From: Desulfobacteraceae bacterium
GTDB taxonomy: Bacteria; Desulfobacterota; Desulfobacteria; Desulfobacterales; JAABPS01
Length of the DNA: 6,317 nucleotides
Reading direction: 5' to 3'
Assembly: GCA_011391835.1 (NCBI GenBank)
Contig: JAABPS010000110.1
Location: 1 to 6,317 of the forward strand
Shown: in pieces, positions 5,588 through 6,317 of the stretch
Position numbering within the stretch: the first letter of the stretch is position 1
Layout: each line of letters starts with the position of its first letter
Notes under the pieces: generated by a model
Told to the model about the DNA's origin: nothing
What the model saw: the letters and a program-made list of their open reading frames with translations, nothing else
The model's database searches: none
Made by a program: the position numbers and the translations under genes

Positions 5588-6317
5588 ATGGATATAACGT
5601 ATAAAAAAATTCTTGTTACTGGGGCGTCAGGTTTTATTGGGTTTCACCTTTCCCGAAGGCTTTTGGATGATGGATATGATGTTGTTGGAATTGATAACAT
5701 GAATCCTTACTATGAAATTGCGCTCAAAGAATCACGTCTTGAAATATTAAAAAAATTTAAACATTTTTCATTTTTTAGCATTGATATCGCCGATAGGGAG
5801 CGGATGAAGGATGTTTTTAACGTTAATCAATTTGATATTGTGGTGAATTTGGCTGCTCAAGCAGGTGTTCGATATTCAATTAAGAATCCAAATGTTTATG
5901 TTGATTCAAATCTGGTTGGATTTATGAATATACTTGAGAACTGCAGACACTCTGAAGTAAAACATCTTGTTTTTGCTTCATCAAGTTCTGTTTATGGAGC
6001 AAATACGCAAATGCCTTTTTCTGTGCATCATAATGTGGATCACCCAGTTTCGCTATATGCAGCAACAAAAAAAGCAAATGAGCTCATGGCGCATTCTTAC
6101 AGCCATTTATATGATCTACCGTGTACGGGTTTAAGGTTTTTTACCGTATATGGTCCGTGGGGGCGACCGGACATGGCGCTTTTTCTTTTTACAAAAGCTA
6201 TTTTTGAAGGAAAGCCCATAAAGGTTTTTAACCATGGAATGATGAAAAGAGATTTTACCTATATTGATGATATTATTGAAGGGGTGATAAGGGTGCTTGG
6301 CAGAGCGCCAGAAAGAA
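5588..6317 (+). CDS. NAD-dependent epimerase, UDP-glucuronate 4-epimerase-like (3' end outside window)
   Basis: Direct translation from ATG 5588 gives 243 complete residues with no stop before the edge. It is an extended short-chain dehydrogenase/reductase. The Rossmann NAD-binding motif TGASGFIG is at 11-18, with acidic Asp36 at the end of the second strand. The conserved LAAQAGVRYSI follows, then SSSSVYG (131-137) and the catalytic pair Tyr157/Lys161 in YAATK. The segment RFFTVYGPWGRPDMA (183-197) is the hallmark of UDP-glucuronate 4-epimerases, which convert UDP-glucuronate to UDP-galacturonate for capsule or O-antigen. Family members have about 335 residues, so some 90 are missing to the right. 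Other 4-epimerases of the GalE group are possible, but the PWGRPDMA segment argues for the uronate branch. It stands behind the operon terminator, so it probably belongs to a separate polysaccharide unit. Confidence 0.9.
   Translation, partial: MDITYKKILVTGASGFIGFHLSRRLLDDGYDVVGIDNMNPYYEIALKESRLEILKKFKHFSFFSIDIADRERMKDVFNVNQFDIVVNLAAQAGVRYSIKNPNVYVDSNLVGFMNILENCRHSEVKHLVFASSSSVYGANTQMPFSVHHNVDHPVSLYAATKKANELMAHSYSHLYDLPCTGLRFFTVYGPWGRPDMALFLFTKAIFEGKPIKVFNHGMMKRDFTYIDDIIEGVIRVLGRAPER

Overview
This window is the downstream half of a bacterial ribosomal-protein supercluster, all on the + strand, followed by a terminator region and the start of a sugar-nucleotide gene. It reads, in order: the end of rplO (L15), secY, infA, rpmJ, rpsM, rpsK, rpsD, rpoA, rplQ, then two candidate terminator hairpins and a candidate promoter, then a UDP-glucuronate 4-epimerase-like gene that runs off the right edge. 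rpmJ (37 codons) and the partial genes at both edges were read by direct translation.

The organism is a bacterium. The alpha-subunit C-terminal domain is of proteobacterial/Desulfobacterota style, for example its VRSANCLKNADILKIY segment. The infA-rpmJ-rpsM order after secY, the zinc-type S4 and L36, and the Lys-rich tail on L17 fit a member of Desulfobacterota (the former Deltaproteobacteria). This placement is inferred from remembered family sequences and is only moderately secure.

Region 1-1560 is the end of an spc-type operon: rplO then secY, 12 bases apart. Region 1622-5294 is an infA-rpmJ-alpha operon: initiation factor IF1, L36, S13, S11, S4, RNA polymerase alpha and L17. adk and map, which often sit between secY and infA, are absent; only 59 bases separate the two genes. 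Most gaps are 8-60 bases, so the genes are probably co-transcribed. The exceptions are the 86-base rpsK-rpsD gap, which holds a 7-bp hairpin and a 15-codon reading frame, and the 93-base AT-rich rpsD-rpoA gap. rpsM and rpsD both start with TTG behind strong Shine-Dalgarno sequences.

Region 5295-5587 (293 bases) has no convincing gene. It holds a 9-bp inverted repeat enclosing a 12-bp perfect palindrome, a GC-core terminator likely to work in both directions, a TATAAT promoter candidate, and a Shine-Dalgarno-like motif on the minus strand. From 5588 a new transcription unit starts with the epimerase, which suggests surface-polysaccharide genes to the right.

The protein-coding content is ordinary housekeeping. 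I see no mobile element, CRISPR array, tRNA or rRNA, and no sign of an undescribed multi-gene system. The points worth a second look are small: the L17 tail, the rpsD leader, and the structured region after the operon.
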